Counted from the first letter of the stretch, positions 43,651 to 53,312 are shown. The stretch: 64,000 bases of DNA from an uncultured Pirellulaceae bacterium (GCA_937928555.1 CALFWR010000016.1:1-64000); one strand, 5' to 3'. The notes: generated from the letters alone by a model not told the origin. Numbers and translations: made by a program.

Positions 43651-45194
43651 TCGGCCTCCGAATCAACAGGCTCGGTCGAAACAGGTTGGTTTGAGGCGCG
43701 GCCCTGGGCAAAGATCCGTGCTTTTTCGTCGAGCATTTTTCTCCAACTGGCGTCGCGTTGAGGAAACGTTACAACGGCATCAAGCACAGTCCGGTAGTCG
43801 GCGTCGGCTGATGGCTGCGATCCTTTGGGATCCACCAGGTAGGGGCGTTTTACAAGCTCCCGAGTGGCGGCGGACCCAATTTCGTTGCTGGTGGCTTTGA
43901 ATTTGATATCCAAACGTGGTTGCTGACTTCTCATTCCGGCGGTGAAAGATTCAACGATCGTGTCGTCAGCGGTGAGAAAGTGCTGACTGAATTGTTTCAA
44001 CTCTTCGAGCCAGTTGACGTCGTCCTTTTTCCAGTTGTCGATCACTCCGGTGCGGCCGATCACAAAATCCACCGAAGGCCGGACTCCTTTGGCTGCGTTG
44101 TCTTCCTGCGCCAATTTCAGTTTCTCTGTTAATTCTTTGGCTTCGTTGGCTTGTGAACGGAGAACCCACCAGCCGATTCCGATCGTTAGCAGAGCAGTGA
44201 TGCCAGCGAGTGTACTGTAAAGCCACAAGCGGTTGCTATTGGATTGAACTTCTGGGCGTTTGGTCGGATTGAGAAAATCGATCGCCGGTGATTTGTCATC
44301 CGCAAGGTCAGTCAGGCTGCCCAGCAGAGAAGCGTATTGCCAGCGACGTGCCGCTGCGAAATCATCTGTGCCAACTTTCTTGTGGGCTTCGAATCCCGCG
44401 AACGGATCGATCGACGAAACTTCCAGGCCAAGTCGCTGGCTAAGGTTCCCAGCCAGGTGCTTGTTGGTCGCAGGGTCATCGACAAGGATGACTTTAGAGA
44501 TGTCCCCGACGCCAGGTTGTCGTTTGAGTGACGCCAGGGTGCGTCGGACCTCGCTGATCAGCTTTTGGCTTTGCGCTTCGGGAGTTTGCGAGCCTTGGGT
44601 GCGAATCGTTCGCGTCGAGACCGGACTGTTGCCTTTGGTGACGATCAGATCCGTATTGCCATCGCCTGCATGAATGATCAGCGACGCCCCGTCGTGGTCA
44701 AGTGCACTGCCGAGAGATTCGATGGTCGCGAAGGGTCGCAGCACGATCCGCTTCAGTCGCAGGCCGGCGCCTTCGACGATACCACGGGCCTTGTCGGCGA
44801 CTTCCGGCGGGATGGCGGTTGCCAGAACGCGGCGGGTTTGGGATGGATCGGCGTCTAGGCTGACAAAGTCCAACAGCCAACGGTCGTTGAAAGACGCAAA
44901 ATCACTTTTGGCTTTGAATTTGACCATGTCCGGAAGTTCTTCATCCGGAGACGGCGGCAAGCTTATCTCGCGAAGTTCACCTTCGGAGCGAGAGACCACC
45001 ACAACGGTGTCGCTTTTCGCCCACCCGTTGGCTTCGACGATCTCTTTGAGCGTTTCTGCGATCGCTTCGGGGCTTTGATCGGGATCCAGTGCAGCGCCGC
45101 CAACGTAATTCAGGCGCAGGCGTGAGCCGGACGCCGATTGTGCTGCGGCGACAAGAATTTGTTGGGGCGTTATTTCAACGGCGACGATTGCCAT
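43647..45194 (-). CDS. Type II secretion GspL-like protein (PilM actin-like + PilN-like)
   Basis: A 515-residue inner membrane protein. The first 310 residues (VAVEITPQQILVAAAQSAS ... SLIIHAGDGNTDLIVTKG) are an actin-like PilM/GspL cytoplasmic domain. A membrane segment (LYSTLAGITALLTIGIGWW, about 322-345) and a periplasmic PilN-type part with QANEAKELTEKLKLAQED follow. So PilM and PilN are one gene here, as in GspL. It docks the GspE ATPase to the membrane platform. It overlaps the next gene by four bases. A 209-base gap separates it from gspK. Confidence 0.8.
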   Translation of the reverse strand: MAIVAVEITPQQILVAAAQSASGSRLRLNYVGGAALDPDQSPEAIAETLKEIVEANGWAKSDTVVVVSRSEGELREISLPPSPDEELPDMVKFKAKSDFASFNDRWLLDFVSLDADPSQTRRVLATAIPPEVADKARGIVEGAGLRLKRIVLRPFATIESLGSALDHDGASLIIHAGDGNTDLIVTKGNSPVSTRTIRTQGSQTPEAQSQKLISEVRRTLASLKRQPGVGDISKVILVDDPATNKHLAGNLSQRLGLEVSSIDPFAGFEAHKKVGTDDFAAARRWQYASLLGSLTDLADDKSPAIDFLNPTKRPEVQSNSNRLWLYSTLAGITALLTIGIGWWVLRSQANEAKELTEKLKLAQEDNAAKGVRPSVDFVIGRTGVIDNWKKDDVNWLEELKQFSQHFLTADDTIVESFTAGMRSQQPRLDIKFKATSNEIGSAATRELVKRPYLVDPKGSQPSADADYRTVLDAVVTFPQRDASWRKMLDEKARIFAQGRASNQPVSTEPVDSEAE

Positions 45195-45403
45195 GGTGAC
45201 GATTCAATTGGGATGAAAACTTCAGACCGCTGGATTGATCACGGTTCGATGAGCCGCGAATCGTCTTTCGATTCTGGCGACGAATCCGGCTGACGGAATT
45301 TGATTGGAAAGTGAATGTTTGTTTGCAAAATTAAATTGAGATTGAGAACCAGTATAAATCGGAAAAAAACGTGTTCCTGCGGCTTCTCCGCAAAGTCGAT
45401 CGC

Positions 45404-47005
45404 CTATTTCGATTGGGTGGCTTCAAGTTCCGATCCGAGGGCTTCGATCGAATAACCGGTCTGCAAATGGCTCTTGTCCCGCCACAGCAGGATTTGCGGC
45501 ACCGGAACGGTCGTATCGAGAATCGCTTCGGCGCGGGATGTTCCTCGTCCGTCGCCAAAGTAACCGACGATTTCGGCACGAAAGACGGCCCCTTGAGCAC
45601 AAATGAACGGAATCAGCTGCTGCATTCTCTGCACTGCCGGTTGGCCAAATCCAAGCCGCCCTTCGGCCAGGAGCCATGTTTCATACTTGCGGTTGATGTC
45701 CGCAAAACTCGGATCGTCCAATTCGAACTCGCGAGCGTTGATAATCTCTTCCAGCAGTTCTTCGTCCATGCCTGGAATTCCTGCCAGGACGACGCGGGGC
45801 GCCTGCATGATGTTGATTCGTCCGGGAATCGAGGCCCCTTCGAAAACGGTCAGCGATTGCATGGCGACCGGCAGCGTCGCTCCAAACGAAAGGGACTCCA
45901 GCGGCGAGCGCACAAACACTGGCTCGCCTTCTTCGTTTTCGGCTTCGACGAACAAATCCACTAGGTCGACCACCGATGCGAAAGTAAACTCGCCGGTCGC
46001 GTCTTCAGGAACTTCGAATGGTATTTCGGCTCCCGACACGATGACGTCTTCATTTTCTTCGTCGGGAATCGATGCCGATGGGCCGTTGATTCGATAAATC
46101 AAAATCAGGTTCGCCCAGTCGTCGTCGAAAGCACTTTTCAGGTCATCGTAAAGTTGATCCAGATCCTGACCGTTGATGTTGATTCGCGGCAGGCCTTCGC
46201 TGGTGCGATTGTTTTCCTTACTGTACAGCGTCAGATAGTTGGCCCAGCCCAGTTCGAGTTCCGCTTCAGCCGAAGAGACTCCGCCAAGCGACGCTTCGAC
46301 GTCATCCAAAATGCCGTTGCGGTTGATGTCCAAGCCAAACAGCAACTCGGGCGTCACGCCTTCGACCAGCAACAGTTCGTCAAGGCTGTCCAGAGGACCA
46401 TTTTTGGCGTTGTAGGGGGGAGACTTGGAAGAGTAATGGCCGCTCTCAAAACCGCCTTCTCTGGGTTCATCGTCCGGATCGACAAAATCCAGCATCGCCG
46501 CTGCGATGGATTCGGTCATGTCCGGAAGCGACATCAGAACCTGCATCGCCGCAGTCGGTTCGTAAAACTCCCAATACGGAAGCGCATTGATGTTGATCTT
46601 GCTGGACTCATCGACAACTCCATAGCGAGTGCCTTCGAGAATTCCGTCGTTAAGCGATGGTGCGACCAGCGTGAATCGGCCTGTTCGATCCTGGCGAGCG
46701 GAACCTTCTGCGTCTCGAACGACCGGAATCCCACGGAACTTTTCCTCGTTGTCCCATCGGCCACCGAGCTCAAAAACCTCGGCTTCGGGGCGGGCAAGAT
46801 AAAGACGCGTGTACTCAAGACCCGAATCGACCAGGTACTTCGACTGCACTCGCTTGGTCACCAGCAGGGCGGCTTCCTGTTCGACCAACATTAGCGACGA
46901 AAAGGCGTAAACCGAAAGAGCCAGTACAGCCACAGTCACCAGCACCACCAGCAACAGCGAGCCGCTTCGCTGGCGGCAAACCAATCTGCAACGGGCGTTT
47001 CTCAT
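45404..47005 (-). CDS. gspK: Type II secretion pseudopilin GspK
   Basis: A 533-residue pseudopilin that would cap the pseudopilus tip. The N-terminal CRQRSGSLLLVVLVTVAVLAL has a type IV pilin-like cleavage site (G/S). As in GspK generally, the fifth mature residue is not Glu. SSKININALPYWEF and several AMLDFVDPDDEPREGG-type segments match the large GspK α domain with Ca2+-binding acidic patches. The C-terminal region (AVFRAEIVGYFGDGRGTSRAEAILDT) also fits. It overlaps gspJ by four bases (ATGA), so they are co-translated. It is larger than typical GspK (about 330). Confidence 0.85.
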   Translation of the reverse strand: MRNARCRLVCRQRSGSLLLVVLVTVAVLALSVYAFSSLMLVEQEAALLVTKRVQSKYLVDSGLEYTRLYLARPEAEVFELGGRWDNEEKFRGIPVVRDAEGSARQDRTGRFTLVAPSLNDGILEGTRYGVVDESSKININALPYWEFYEPTAAMQVLMSLPDMTESIAAAMLDFVDPDDEPREGGFESGHYSSKSPPYNAKNGPLDSLDELLLVEGVTPELLFGLDINRNGILDDVEASLGGVSSAEAELELGWANYLTLYSKENNRTSEGLPRININGQDLDQLYDDLKSAFDDDWANLILIYRINGPSASIPDEENEDVIVSGAEIPFEVPEDATGEFTFASVVDLVDLFVEAENEEGEPVFVRSPLESLSFGATLPVAMQSLTVFEGASIPGRINIMQAPRVVLAGIPGMDEELLEEIINAREFELDDPSFADINRKYETWLLAEGRLGFGQPAVQRMQQLIPFICAQGAVFRAEIVGYFGDGRGTSRAEAILDTTVPVPQILLWRDKSHLQTGYSIEALGSELEATQSK

Positions 47006-47925
47006 TGTTCCTCCACCGGTTCGGCCATCGGAAGGTGAACAGTCAACACGTGCTGAATCAACTCTTCCTGACTTCGCGAACTTGCCTGAAAAGTTTCCGG
47101 ATTCCCAGATCGTAGCGGGTCGACGGTGACACGAATCTCAACCGCCGTGGGAAACCCGCCCTGGTCTTCGGAATCCCAAGTAGAATTCCAGCTTTCTCCG
47201 TCGAAATAACGGAACGAAACCGCTGCGACCTCGCCTGCGACAAGCTGCGCGTCCTCGTCGGGCGAAGCGACGATGGATTCTTCACCTCGAAAGTTCGCCA
47301 CCGCGCGGTCGACCGATCGCCGATAAAGCCCACCCGGCACACTCGCCTGGGCGAGCGCCAGAGCATCATCCACCGCGCCGGGCTGCGAACTGAAAAAATA
47401 ACTCACCGCTCGAATGTCCGAAGGCGTTCGCTGCTGAGCCTGACTGGTGATCAGGGGGTTGTACTGGTCCAAACGCGGCAGACGGCTGATGTCAACGCGG
47501 ATCGAATTCACGCCACCGATGAACGACGGTCGAAAGGCAACCACTTCCTCTTCGCCCACAAGGTCGCCGTCCTCTTCGTCTTCGATCTCTTCCTCTGTGA
47601 TGGCTCCGCTTTGCAGGGCGATCGTCTGTTGCAGCACCTGCAATCCCGAAAAGTCGGTTGCTTTATATTGGAGCGCCGCACGAATGTCATTGGCGATCAT
47701 GTTCAGTGTCGCTTTGGCCACCGCTTCGCGCTCGACCGCATTCTGCTGGCGATTCAGTTGCACCATGTACACCCGAATCGACGTCGTCACCATCGCGCCG
47801 ACGATCACCGTCAGCCCCAAAGCAAGGATCAGCTCAAGCAGCGTGAACCCGCGCTTCGTCGCAACACAAGCCACCTTGCGGCGACGGCCATCCGTCACTG
47901 CGATTTGTTCGAAATTCAAGTTCAT
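47002..47925 (-). CDS. gspJ: Type II secretion pseudopilin GspJ
   Basis: A 307-residue protein. A 28-residue basic leader ends in KRG; cleavage before FTLLELILALGLTVIVG gives Phe1 and Glu5 as in all major pseudopilins. The rest (VYMVQLNRQQNAVEREAV ... NMIANDIRAAL) is the GspJ β fold, with loops rich in acidic residues (EEIEDEEDGDLVGEEE). It forms the tip complex with GspI and GspK. The start of the gene overlaps gspI by four bases. Longer than the usual 200 residues. Confidence 0.85.
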   Translation of the reverse strand: MNLNFEQIAVTDGRRRKVACVATKRGFTLLELILALGLTVIVGAMVTTSIRVYMVQLNRQQNAVEREAVAKATLNMIANDIRAALQYKATDFSGLQVLQQTIALQSGAITEEEIEDEEDGDLVGEEEVVAFRPSFIGGVNSIRVDISRLPRLDQYNPLITSQAQQRTPSDIRAVSYFFSSQPGAVDDALALAQASVPGGLYRRSVDRAVANFRGEESIVASPDEDAQLVAGEVAAVSFRYFDGESWNSTWDSEDQGGFPTAVEIRVTVDPLRSGNPETFQASSRSQEELIQHVLTVHLPMAEPVEEQ

Positions 47926-48341
47926 TGAGCCCTCGCTTCGAGAGGGTCATAATCGGGATCGATCAGGAACCGGACGACCGACACCGATACCTGGCGAGTG
48001 GCTTCGGGTGAATTTTCGACGACGACCCGGGCGGCCAGCAATCCGGGCTCGGTCGCCTGCTGGATTTCAACGGAATAAGTCCAATCGGTTTCTCCGGCTA
48101 CCGGCGTTTTTCCAGCGCCTTGTGGCTCAATCGCGCCCGCGGCCAACTGAGCCATCGTCGAATCGGCGATGCGATTGGCTGCATTGATCAGCCTCGCGTT
48201 GCGGACCGATTTGTAGCCAAGAAAGAACCCACGCCCGACGACGACCATCGAACCGCCCAAAATCGCCAGCGAAAGGATGACTTCCAGCAGCGTGTACCCA
48301 CGGCCATACCGGGCTCTCAATTTTCGCTGTGCTCGCAACAT
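47922..48341 (-). CDS. gspI: Type II secretion pseudopilin GspI
   Basis: A 139-residue protein. RGYTLLEVILSLAILGG carries the prepilin site (G/Y) and Glu5. It is followed by FFLGYKSVRNARLINAANRIADSTMAQL, the GspI helix, and a small β end. It pairs with GspJ and GspK at the pseudopilus tip. It overlaps gspJ by 4 bases and begins 5 bases after gspH stops, all consistent with one transcript. Confidence 0.85.
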   Translation of the reverse strand: MLRAQRKLRARYGRGYTLLEVILSLAILGGSMVVVGRGFFLGYKSVRNARLINAANRIADSTMAQLAAGAIEPQGAGKTPVAGETDWTYSVEIQQATEPGLLAARVVVENSPEATRQVSVSVVRFLIDPDYDPLEARAQ

Positions 48342-48346
48342 AAACT

Positions 48347-48928
48347 CTACCTCAGTCTCTGCAAACGAACGGATTTGGTCAGCCCGGTCAGGCCACGCAG
48401 TTGGACTTCGACCAGGCCACCGATTTTGTTTTGCAAAACGATTCTTGCATCCTGTGAAGTCCCATCGGGATAAAACAGAACTTGCTGCAAGCCCGCACCG
48501 GCGTTGCCCGATTCAGAAATAAGCTGAGCCCCGCGAGCGTCTTCGGCCACCTGGTCAACCACAAAGTTCACGCCTTCGGGAAGCAGTCCCTGAATGAAGC
48601 TGCCTTTGGCTTGTTGTCGTGACTCGTTAAGCGATTGCTGGACCCGCGCGATCTGCTGGGGTGCCTGAGCAAACGGGGCGACGTCGAACCAGTTGCCACC
48701 CCTAGCGATAAAGACAGCAAACACATCGCCCTCTTTGACCGCACTGACGCGGGCCTGCCCCATCGCGGCCCGAACACTGTCGGCGCCGCGATCGAGAGCC
48801 TGTTGCTGAAAGATGCGATTGATCGACATCACTGAAAGTGCAGCAAGCACCCCAAGGATGCCCATCACCAGAATCAACTCAAGCAACGTAAATGCTGAAC
48901 GCTCAATTTTGCCGCGTTGATGATTCAT
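48347..48928 (-). CDS. gspH: Type II secretion pseudopilin GspH
   Basis: A 193-residue pseudopilin. The leader ends in RSA and the mature part begins FTLLELILVMGILG, so the residue before the cut is Ala, not Gly. That is tolerated by some prepilin peptidases but is unusual. The rest (GADSVRAAMGQARVSAVKEGD) is the GspH/FimT β fold. It sits between gspG and gspI with short gaps. GspH is the minor pseudopilin that links the tip complex to the GspG shaft. Confidence 0.82.
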   Translation of the reverse strand: MNHQRGKIERSAFTLLELILVMGILGVLAALSVMSINRIFQQQALDRGADSVRAAMGQARVSAVKEGDVFAVFIARGGNWFDVAPFAQAPQQIARVQQSLNESRQQAKGSFIQGLLPEGVNFVVDQVAEDARGAQLISESGNAGAGLQQVLFYPDGTSQDARIVLQNKIGGLVEVQLRGLTGLTKSVRLQRLR

Positions 48929-48958
48929 CGCACCTCCAACCCTGTGTTATCAAAAGGG

Positions 48959-49393
48959 TTATTGGCCGCGGACAGGAATATCGTCAGCGGTTCCTTTGGC
49001 ACCATCGGCTCCATTGGAAGTAATAATCAACTGATCCTGATTGGCGTTGTAACTGAAGCTGTACTGGTTTTTCCAGGGATCAACGGGAATCTTTGCATCT
49101 TCGAAGTAAGGACCGCTCCAGCTTGATTTGTTGACACCGCTAGGAAGCGTCACAAGGTCCTGCAACGAACGCGGCGGGCTACCGACTTCCATCTCGTACA
49201 TGCGACAGATCTTTTTGATGTTGTCGATCTCGAATGTCGCAGCGCGGACTTTCTGGTTCACGCCAAGCTTGTTGTAGGCGACCGTTCCGATGCCAGCCAG
49301 GACGACCAGAATGGTCATTACAAGCAAAAGCTCCAGCAGCGTGAAACCTTCACGCCGACGCAATCGTCGCCGGCTTTGTCTGGAAGTTGACAT
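48959..49393 (-). CDS. gspG: Type II secretion major pseudopilin GspG
   Basis: A 144-residue major pseudopilin. A 16-residue very basic leader (RRRLRRREG) precedes FTLLELLLVMTILVVLAGIGTVAY, with Glu at mature position 5. The family marks are EIDNIKKICRMYEMEVGSPP and then DPWKNQYSF, and an Asp-rich Ca2+-type loop at the end (NGADGAKGTADD). It polymerises into the pseudopilus. It is the first pseudopilin after gspF, with a 117-base gap. Confidence 0.9.
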   Translation of the reverse strand: MSTSRQSRRRLRRREGFTLLELLLVMTILVVLAGIGTVAYNKLGVNQKVRAATFEIDNIKKICRMYEMEVGSPPRSLQDLVTLPSGVNKSSWSGPYFEDAKIPVDPWKNQYSFSYNANQDQLIITSNGADGAKGTADDIPVRGQ

Positions 49394-49510
49394 TGAATTT
49401 CCTCTATTTTCAGTAACAAATTGATTGTTGGTGATTTGGGTTGCCGGAGAAGTTTCCCGCTACGCCCGATAAAACTCGATTTCGGGCGTGGAGTTCCGAA
49501 AAAGTCGAAA

Positions 49511-50731
49511 TTATCCAACAGTTTGCCCCATTTTCATGATCGGAGTCAGAAGTGCCACCACCACAAACAGCACGACCACGGCCATTACGACCAGCATTAG
49601 AGGTTCGATCATTTTGACCGCGATGTCCAGTCGTCTCATCGTCTGTTTTTCCAGCCCGTCGGCGATCGACACGAGAACTTCATCGAGCGTGTTGGACTCT
49701 TCGGCGACGCTGAGCATCTCGGTGACGTTGGCCGGAAAATGCCCGGATCGGGCCAGCGGCGCGGACAAGGATTCACCCGAAGTGACGTTTTCGGTTGCTT
49801 CGGCCACGGCGATCGATAGCATCTTGTTTCCGGCGGCTTCACGACTGATATCGAGCCCCTTGAGAATCGGGACACCGTTTCCCATCAACGTTCCCAAGAC
49901 GCGGCAAAACCGGGCCACCGCCAGACTTTGCAGGATCGGGCCGACCACCGGAAGCTTCAGTTTCCAGCGGTCCACAAACAGCTTGCCGGATTCAGTACTG
50001 ATCTGGTGACGCACGACCGCAAACAATGCGCCCATGCCCAAGAGTATGAACAAGCCATACTGCCGCATCACGTCGCTGAGCCACAATAGCCATTCAGTGG
50101 CCGCAGGAAGTTGGCCTTCTCTTCGCAGGTCATCAAACACTTCCGCAAATTTGGGCACAAAGAACACGATCAGAATCGTAACGATCACGGTACCAAGGAC
50201 CGCAAGAATCGCCGGGTAGATCATCGCCCCCACGGTGCGAGATTTCAGTTCCGCCTGTTGTTCGGTAAACGAACCGACCCGCGACAGGGCGTCTTCGAGG
50301 AATCCGCCTTCGGCTCCCGCTCGCGACATGTTGATCGCCATGTTGCTGAAGACTTTCGGATGCCGGGCAAATGATTTGTAAAGCTCTTCGCCGTCTTCGA
50401 CCCGGGCAATCACATCGTCCATCGCTTCGCGAAGGGATTTGATTTTTGATTGATCACGAAGCAGCGTCAGTGAACGAATCAGTGGAACGCCGTTGTTCAG
50501 CAGTGACGAAAGCTGCTCATAAAAGATCGCCATTTTGTAGTCATTGACACCGCCGCCAAAACTCAGTTCGAAGTTCGCCCCGCCCTTGGCCTCTTCGCTG
50601 TTGTGTACCTTGACCGGGAAAAGCGATTTAGCCGAAAGACGACTGATCACGTCGGCTTCAGAATTGGCGGACATCGAACCTTCGACTTTGTCCCCGGAAA
50701 GGTCGCGCGCGATGTAAGTAAATTCAGGCAT
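49511..50731 (-). CDS. gspF: Type II secretion inner membrane platform protein GspF
   Basis: A 406-residue protein with the three membrane helices of GspF. The ATG at 50731 (MPEFTYIARDLSGDKVEGSM) is the family start; the longer frame is rejected. Two copies of the T2SF domain are visible (KMAIFYEQLSSLLNNGVPLIRSL and FCRVLGTLMGNGVPILKGLD), with SRAGAEGGFLEDAL and AEESNTLDEVLVSI. It anchors the assembly ATPase GspE at the cytoplasmic face. It is preceded by gspE with a 57-base gap. Confidence 0.93.
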   Translation of the reverse strand: MPEFTYIARDLSGDKVEGSMSANSEADVISRLSAKSLFPVKVHNSEEAKGGANFELSFGGGVNDYKMAIFYEQLSSLLNNGVPLIRSLTLLRDQSKIKSLREAMDDVIARVEDGEELYKSFARHPKVFSNMAINMSRAGAEGGFLEDALSRVGSFTEQQAELKSRTVGAMIYPAILAVLGTVIVTILIVFFVPKFAEVFDDLRREGQLPAATEWLLWLSDVMRQYGLFILLGMGALFAVVRHQISTESGKLFVDRWKLKLPVVGPILQSLAVARFCRVLGTLMGNGVPILKGLDISREAAGNKMLSIAVAEATENVTSGESLSAPLARSGHFPANVTEMLSVAEESNTLDEVLVSIADGLEKQTMRRLDIAVKMIEPLMLVVMAVVVLFVVVALLTPIMKMGQTVG

Positions 50732-50788
50732 TGTGTGGATGCAACGTTGAAGCCATCTGTCAAAGCCCGTCAACCGAGCCCCGATGGC

Positions 50789-52486
50789 TTAATCGATGCG
50801 ATCTCCTTTTGTGATCCGTAAAATTTCGTCCACGGAAGTCCGCCCGCTGAGGACTTTTCGCCAGCCATCATCGCGTAGCGTCTTCATCCCGCCGTTAACG
50901 CAGGCTTTTTTGATCTCCCAGGTACTTGCACGTCGCTGAGCCAAATCGCGGACTTCTTCGCTGGTCACCAAAAGCTCATAAACGCCCATTCGCCCGGTAT
51001 AACCAACGTTTCGGCACTCGCGACATCCTACCGGTTGATACAGCGGACCATCAATCCGGTCGATCGGAAAATCGCTGGGCAGGTCAAGTTTCGAAACGTC
51101 GATGGCTTTGCGACAATTCAAACACAGCCGCCGCACAAGCCGCTGGGCCATCACCGCTTCGACGGTGCTGGCAACCAAAAACGGCTCCACGCCCATATCG
51201 CACATCCGCGTGAACGCTCCCGCCGCATCGTTGGTGTGCAGGGTGCTGAAGACAAGGTGTCCGGTCAACGAAGCCTGAATCGCGTTCTCGCCCGTTTCGC
51301 TGTCACGAATCTCACCGACCAGCACAATGTCAGGGTCGTGACGAAGGATGCTTCGCAGCGAGTTGGCGAAAGTCAGCCCGATCTTGCTGTGTACCTGAAT
51401 CTGGTTGATACCGGCAAGCTGGTACTCGACCGGATCTTCGGTGGTAATGATCTTTGTCGATGGCGTGTTGATCTCGATCAGCGAACTATAGAGCGTGGTC
51501 GTTTTTCCCGAACCCGTTGGGCCGGTTACCAAAATGATCCCGTAAGGAATCCGGATCAGTTTGCTAAACGTCTCATAAGTCTCATCCGCCATGCCCAAGC
51601 TTTTGAGTTCGAACTTCATCGAACCTTTGTCAAGAATACGCATCACCAGTGATTCGCCGTGGATCATCGGGATCACCGACACACGCACGTCGACTTCGCG
51701 GCCTTTGACTTTGAGTTTGATCCGGCCGTCCTGGGGCAGCCGTTTTTCAGCGATGTTCAGCCTGGCCATGATTTTCAGGCGGCTGATGATCGCGGCGCGG
51801 AAATGGTTGATCTCTGGCGGAACCGGTTGGGTGTGCAAGATACCGTCGATGCGGTAGCGAACGACAATCCGTTCGGCCTGCGACTCTATGTGAACGTCAC
51901 TGGTCCGCGTATCGATGGCCTCGAGAAGAATCTCGTTCACCAAGCGAATCACGCTGGCTTCCTGGGCCATCTCCGACAGTTCACTGCCGTCGGTTTCGAT
52001 GTCTTCCAGTAGCTCGACACCGTCTTCGATCTTCTGCTCGATCAAGCCTTCGATCGTCTCGCCACCGACACCCATGTGGGCTTTGACCAGTTTGGCAATC
52101 TCGCTACGTTCGGCAAGAACGGGCTCAACCGCCATCCCCGTCGCAGCGCTGGCTTCGTCAAGCGGATAAAGGTCTGTCGGATCGGCGGTGGCGACGATCA
52201 ATACGTCGTCGCGGATTTCCACCGGAAAGATCAATTGGCGGTAGATCAACTTTTGCGGAAAAGTATCCAGCAGCGTAAGGTCAACGCGGTGGTTGGCCAA
52301 ATCAAGAAAATCGACACCGTGCTCGTCTGCCAGAGCTTCATAAGCCTGCTTCCTGCCGATCAAGTCATTTCGATCGAGTTCTCCAAGAAGCGCCTCGCCG
52401 TCAAGTTCACGGGATGGATCGATTTGGCTGAGTTGCTGATCGGAGATCAAGCCGCGTTCAACCAGAAGTTCGCCGATTTGATTCAT
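50789..52486 (-). CDS. gspE: Type II secretion assembly ATPase GspE
   Basis: A 565-residue cytoplasmic ATPase that powers the pseudopilus. The N-terminal regulatory domain (about 1-150) is MshEN-like (LLVERGLISDQQLSQID, IGRKQAYEALADEH). The C-terminal core has Walker A GPTGSGKTTTLYSSL (about 322-336), the Asp and His boxes (TTEDPVEYQLAGINQ, LRSILRHDPDIVLVGEIRD) and a zinc-binding pair CLNCRK ... GCRECRNVGYTGR. Everything needed for catalysis is present. It is first in the operon; the gap upstream (52487 on) should carry the promoter. Confidence 0.95.
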   Translation of the reverse strand: MNQIGELLVERGLISDQQLSQIDPSRELDGEALLGELDRNDLIGRKQAYEALADEHGVDFLDLANHRVDLTLLDTFPQKLIYRQLIFPVEIRDDVLIVATADPTDLYPLDEASAATGMAVEPVLAERSEIAKLVKAHMGVGGETIEGLIEQKIEDGVELLEDIETDGSELSEMAQEASVIRLVNEILLEAIDTRTSDVHIESQAERIVVRYRIDGILHTQPVPPEINHFRAAIISRLKIMARLNIAEKRLPQDGRIKLKVKGREVDVRVSVIPMIHGESLVMRILDKGSMKFELKSLGMADETYETFSKLIRIPYGIILVTGPTGSGKTTTLYSSLIEINTPSTKIITTEDPVEYQLAGINQIQVHSKIGLTFANSLRSILRHDPDIVLVGEIRDSETGENAIQASLTGHLVFSTLHTNDAAGAFTRMCDMGVEPFLVASTVEAVMAQRLVRRLCLNCRKAIDVSKLDLPSDFPIDRIDGPLYQPVGCRECRNVGYTGRMGVYELLVTSEEVRDLAQRRASTWEIKKACVNGGMKTLRDDGWRKVLSGRTSVDEILRITKGDRID

Positions 52487-52702
52487 GGACTTTTTCGTTG
52501 ACGTGTTGGCAGCGGATCAGGAAAGTTTTCGGTTTTTCGAAAAGCCAACGGCAAAAGACATGCTAATTGGCTACCTGTTTAAGTACCGGCCCGTTGGCTA
52601 CAAAGCCCACGATTGCGGCAAGTATTGGGTGTACTTCCTGCGAATTTGGAGGTTCAGGACGGTCGTGCCAATCATATCGGCTCAAATAATCCCACAGTCA
52701 AA

Positions 52703-52890
52703 CCGGAATGATTCACGACGACGGGCGTTGATTTGCATTGAAACTCACTGACGCAAAGGTCAAAGCTGGATTGTCGCCCGGATTTCGGTTCACCTCGTTG
52801 ATGAAGTCCAGACCAAAGACTCTTTTCCAACGCGTGCGATGCTCATTGGCTAAACTGAAAGTTACGCCCACGCCTCGTGAATAATCCGGG
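52703..52890 (+). repeat. R1b repeat, complete copy (188 bp)
   Basis: The same first 30 bases (CCGGAATGATTCACGACGAC then GGGCGTTGATT) and last 25 bases (CGCCCACGCCTCGTGAATAA then TCCGG) as R1. The middle is different. Read on the minus strand it is an open frame of about 60 codons with INEVNRNPGDNP. It lies upstream of gspE. Confidence 0.85.
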
Positions 52891-52912
52891 TTAAAGGTTG
52901 CCAATCACACCC

Positions 52913-52976
52913 AGGAAACGCACTGCCGTGTTGGGGTGAGGGAATTCGCCTTTCGACGAACCGCAGTGCGTTTCCT
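52913..52976. repeat. Palindromic repeat with 14-bp perfect arms
   Basis: AGGAAACGCACTGC (52913-52926) and GCAGTGCGTTTCCT (52963-52976) with a 36-base loop. It starts 22 bases after R1b. It could be a terminator, a small transposon remnant or another palindrome family. No second copy was noticed in the window. Confidence 0.65.
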
Positions 52977-53312
52977 AGGTATGATCGCGTCTCTCCGGTG
53001 AAACCCCGTCTCTCGCTCAAGGTTTCGATATTTCACAGATTCTCGATATCGTCTTTTCAGGTCCGCCACGCCGAGCACGACGGTGAAACCCTTCACGACT
53101 TGTACCGCTATCGCTCGTGTTGCGTTCTGGTGACATCCGGCGATCGTTCAGCCGAAGGCATCGGCCGCGCCGTACCCTCGGGCCATCGAAGACTCGTGGA
53201 CGATAGAGAGAGTTTGGTGCCAGAGCAGTCGTCGGCGAAGCTGATTCAACGACGCCCCGGCAAATCGAAGCCACCTACGCCGGGATGTGTTCAACCAGTT
53301 CACGATGTTCAC

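Noticed and set aside
52485-52751. 88-residue plus-strand frame divergent from gspE
   Set aside because: It starts on the same bases as the gspE start codon, lacks a ribosome site and runs into the R1b repeat.
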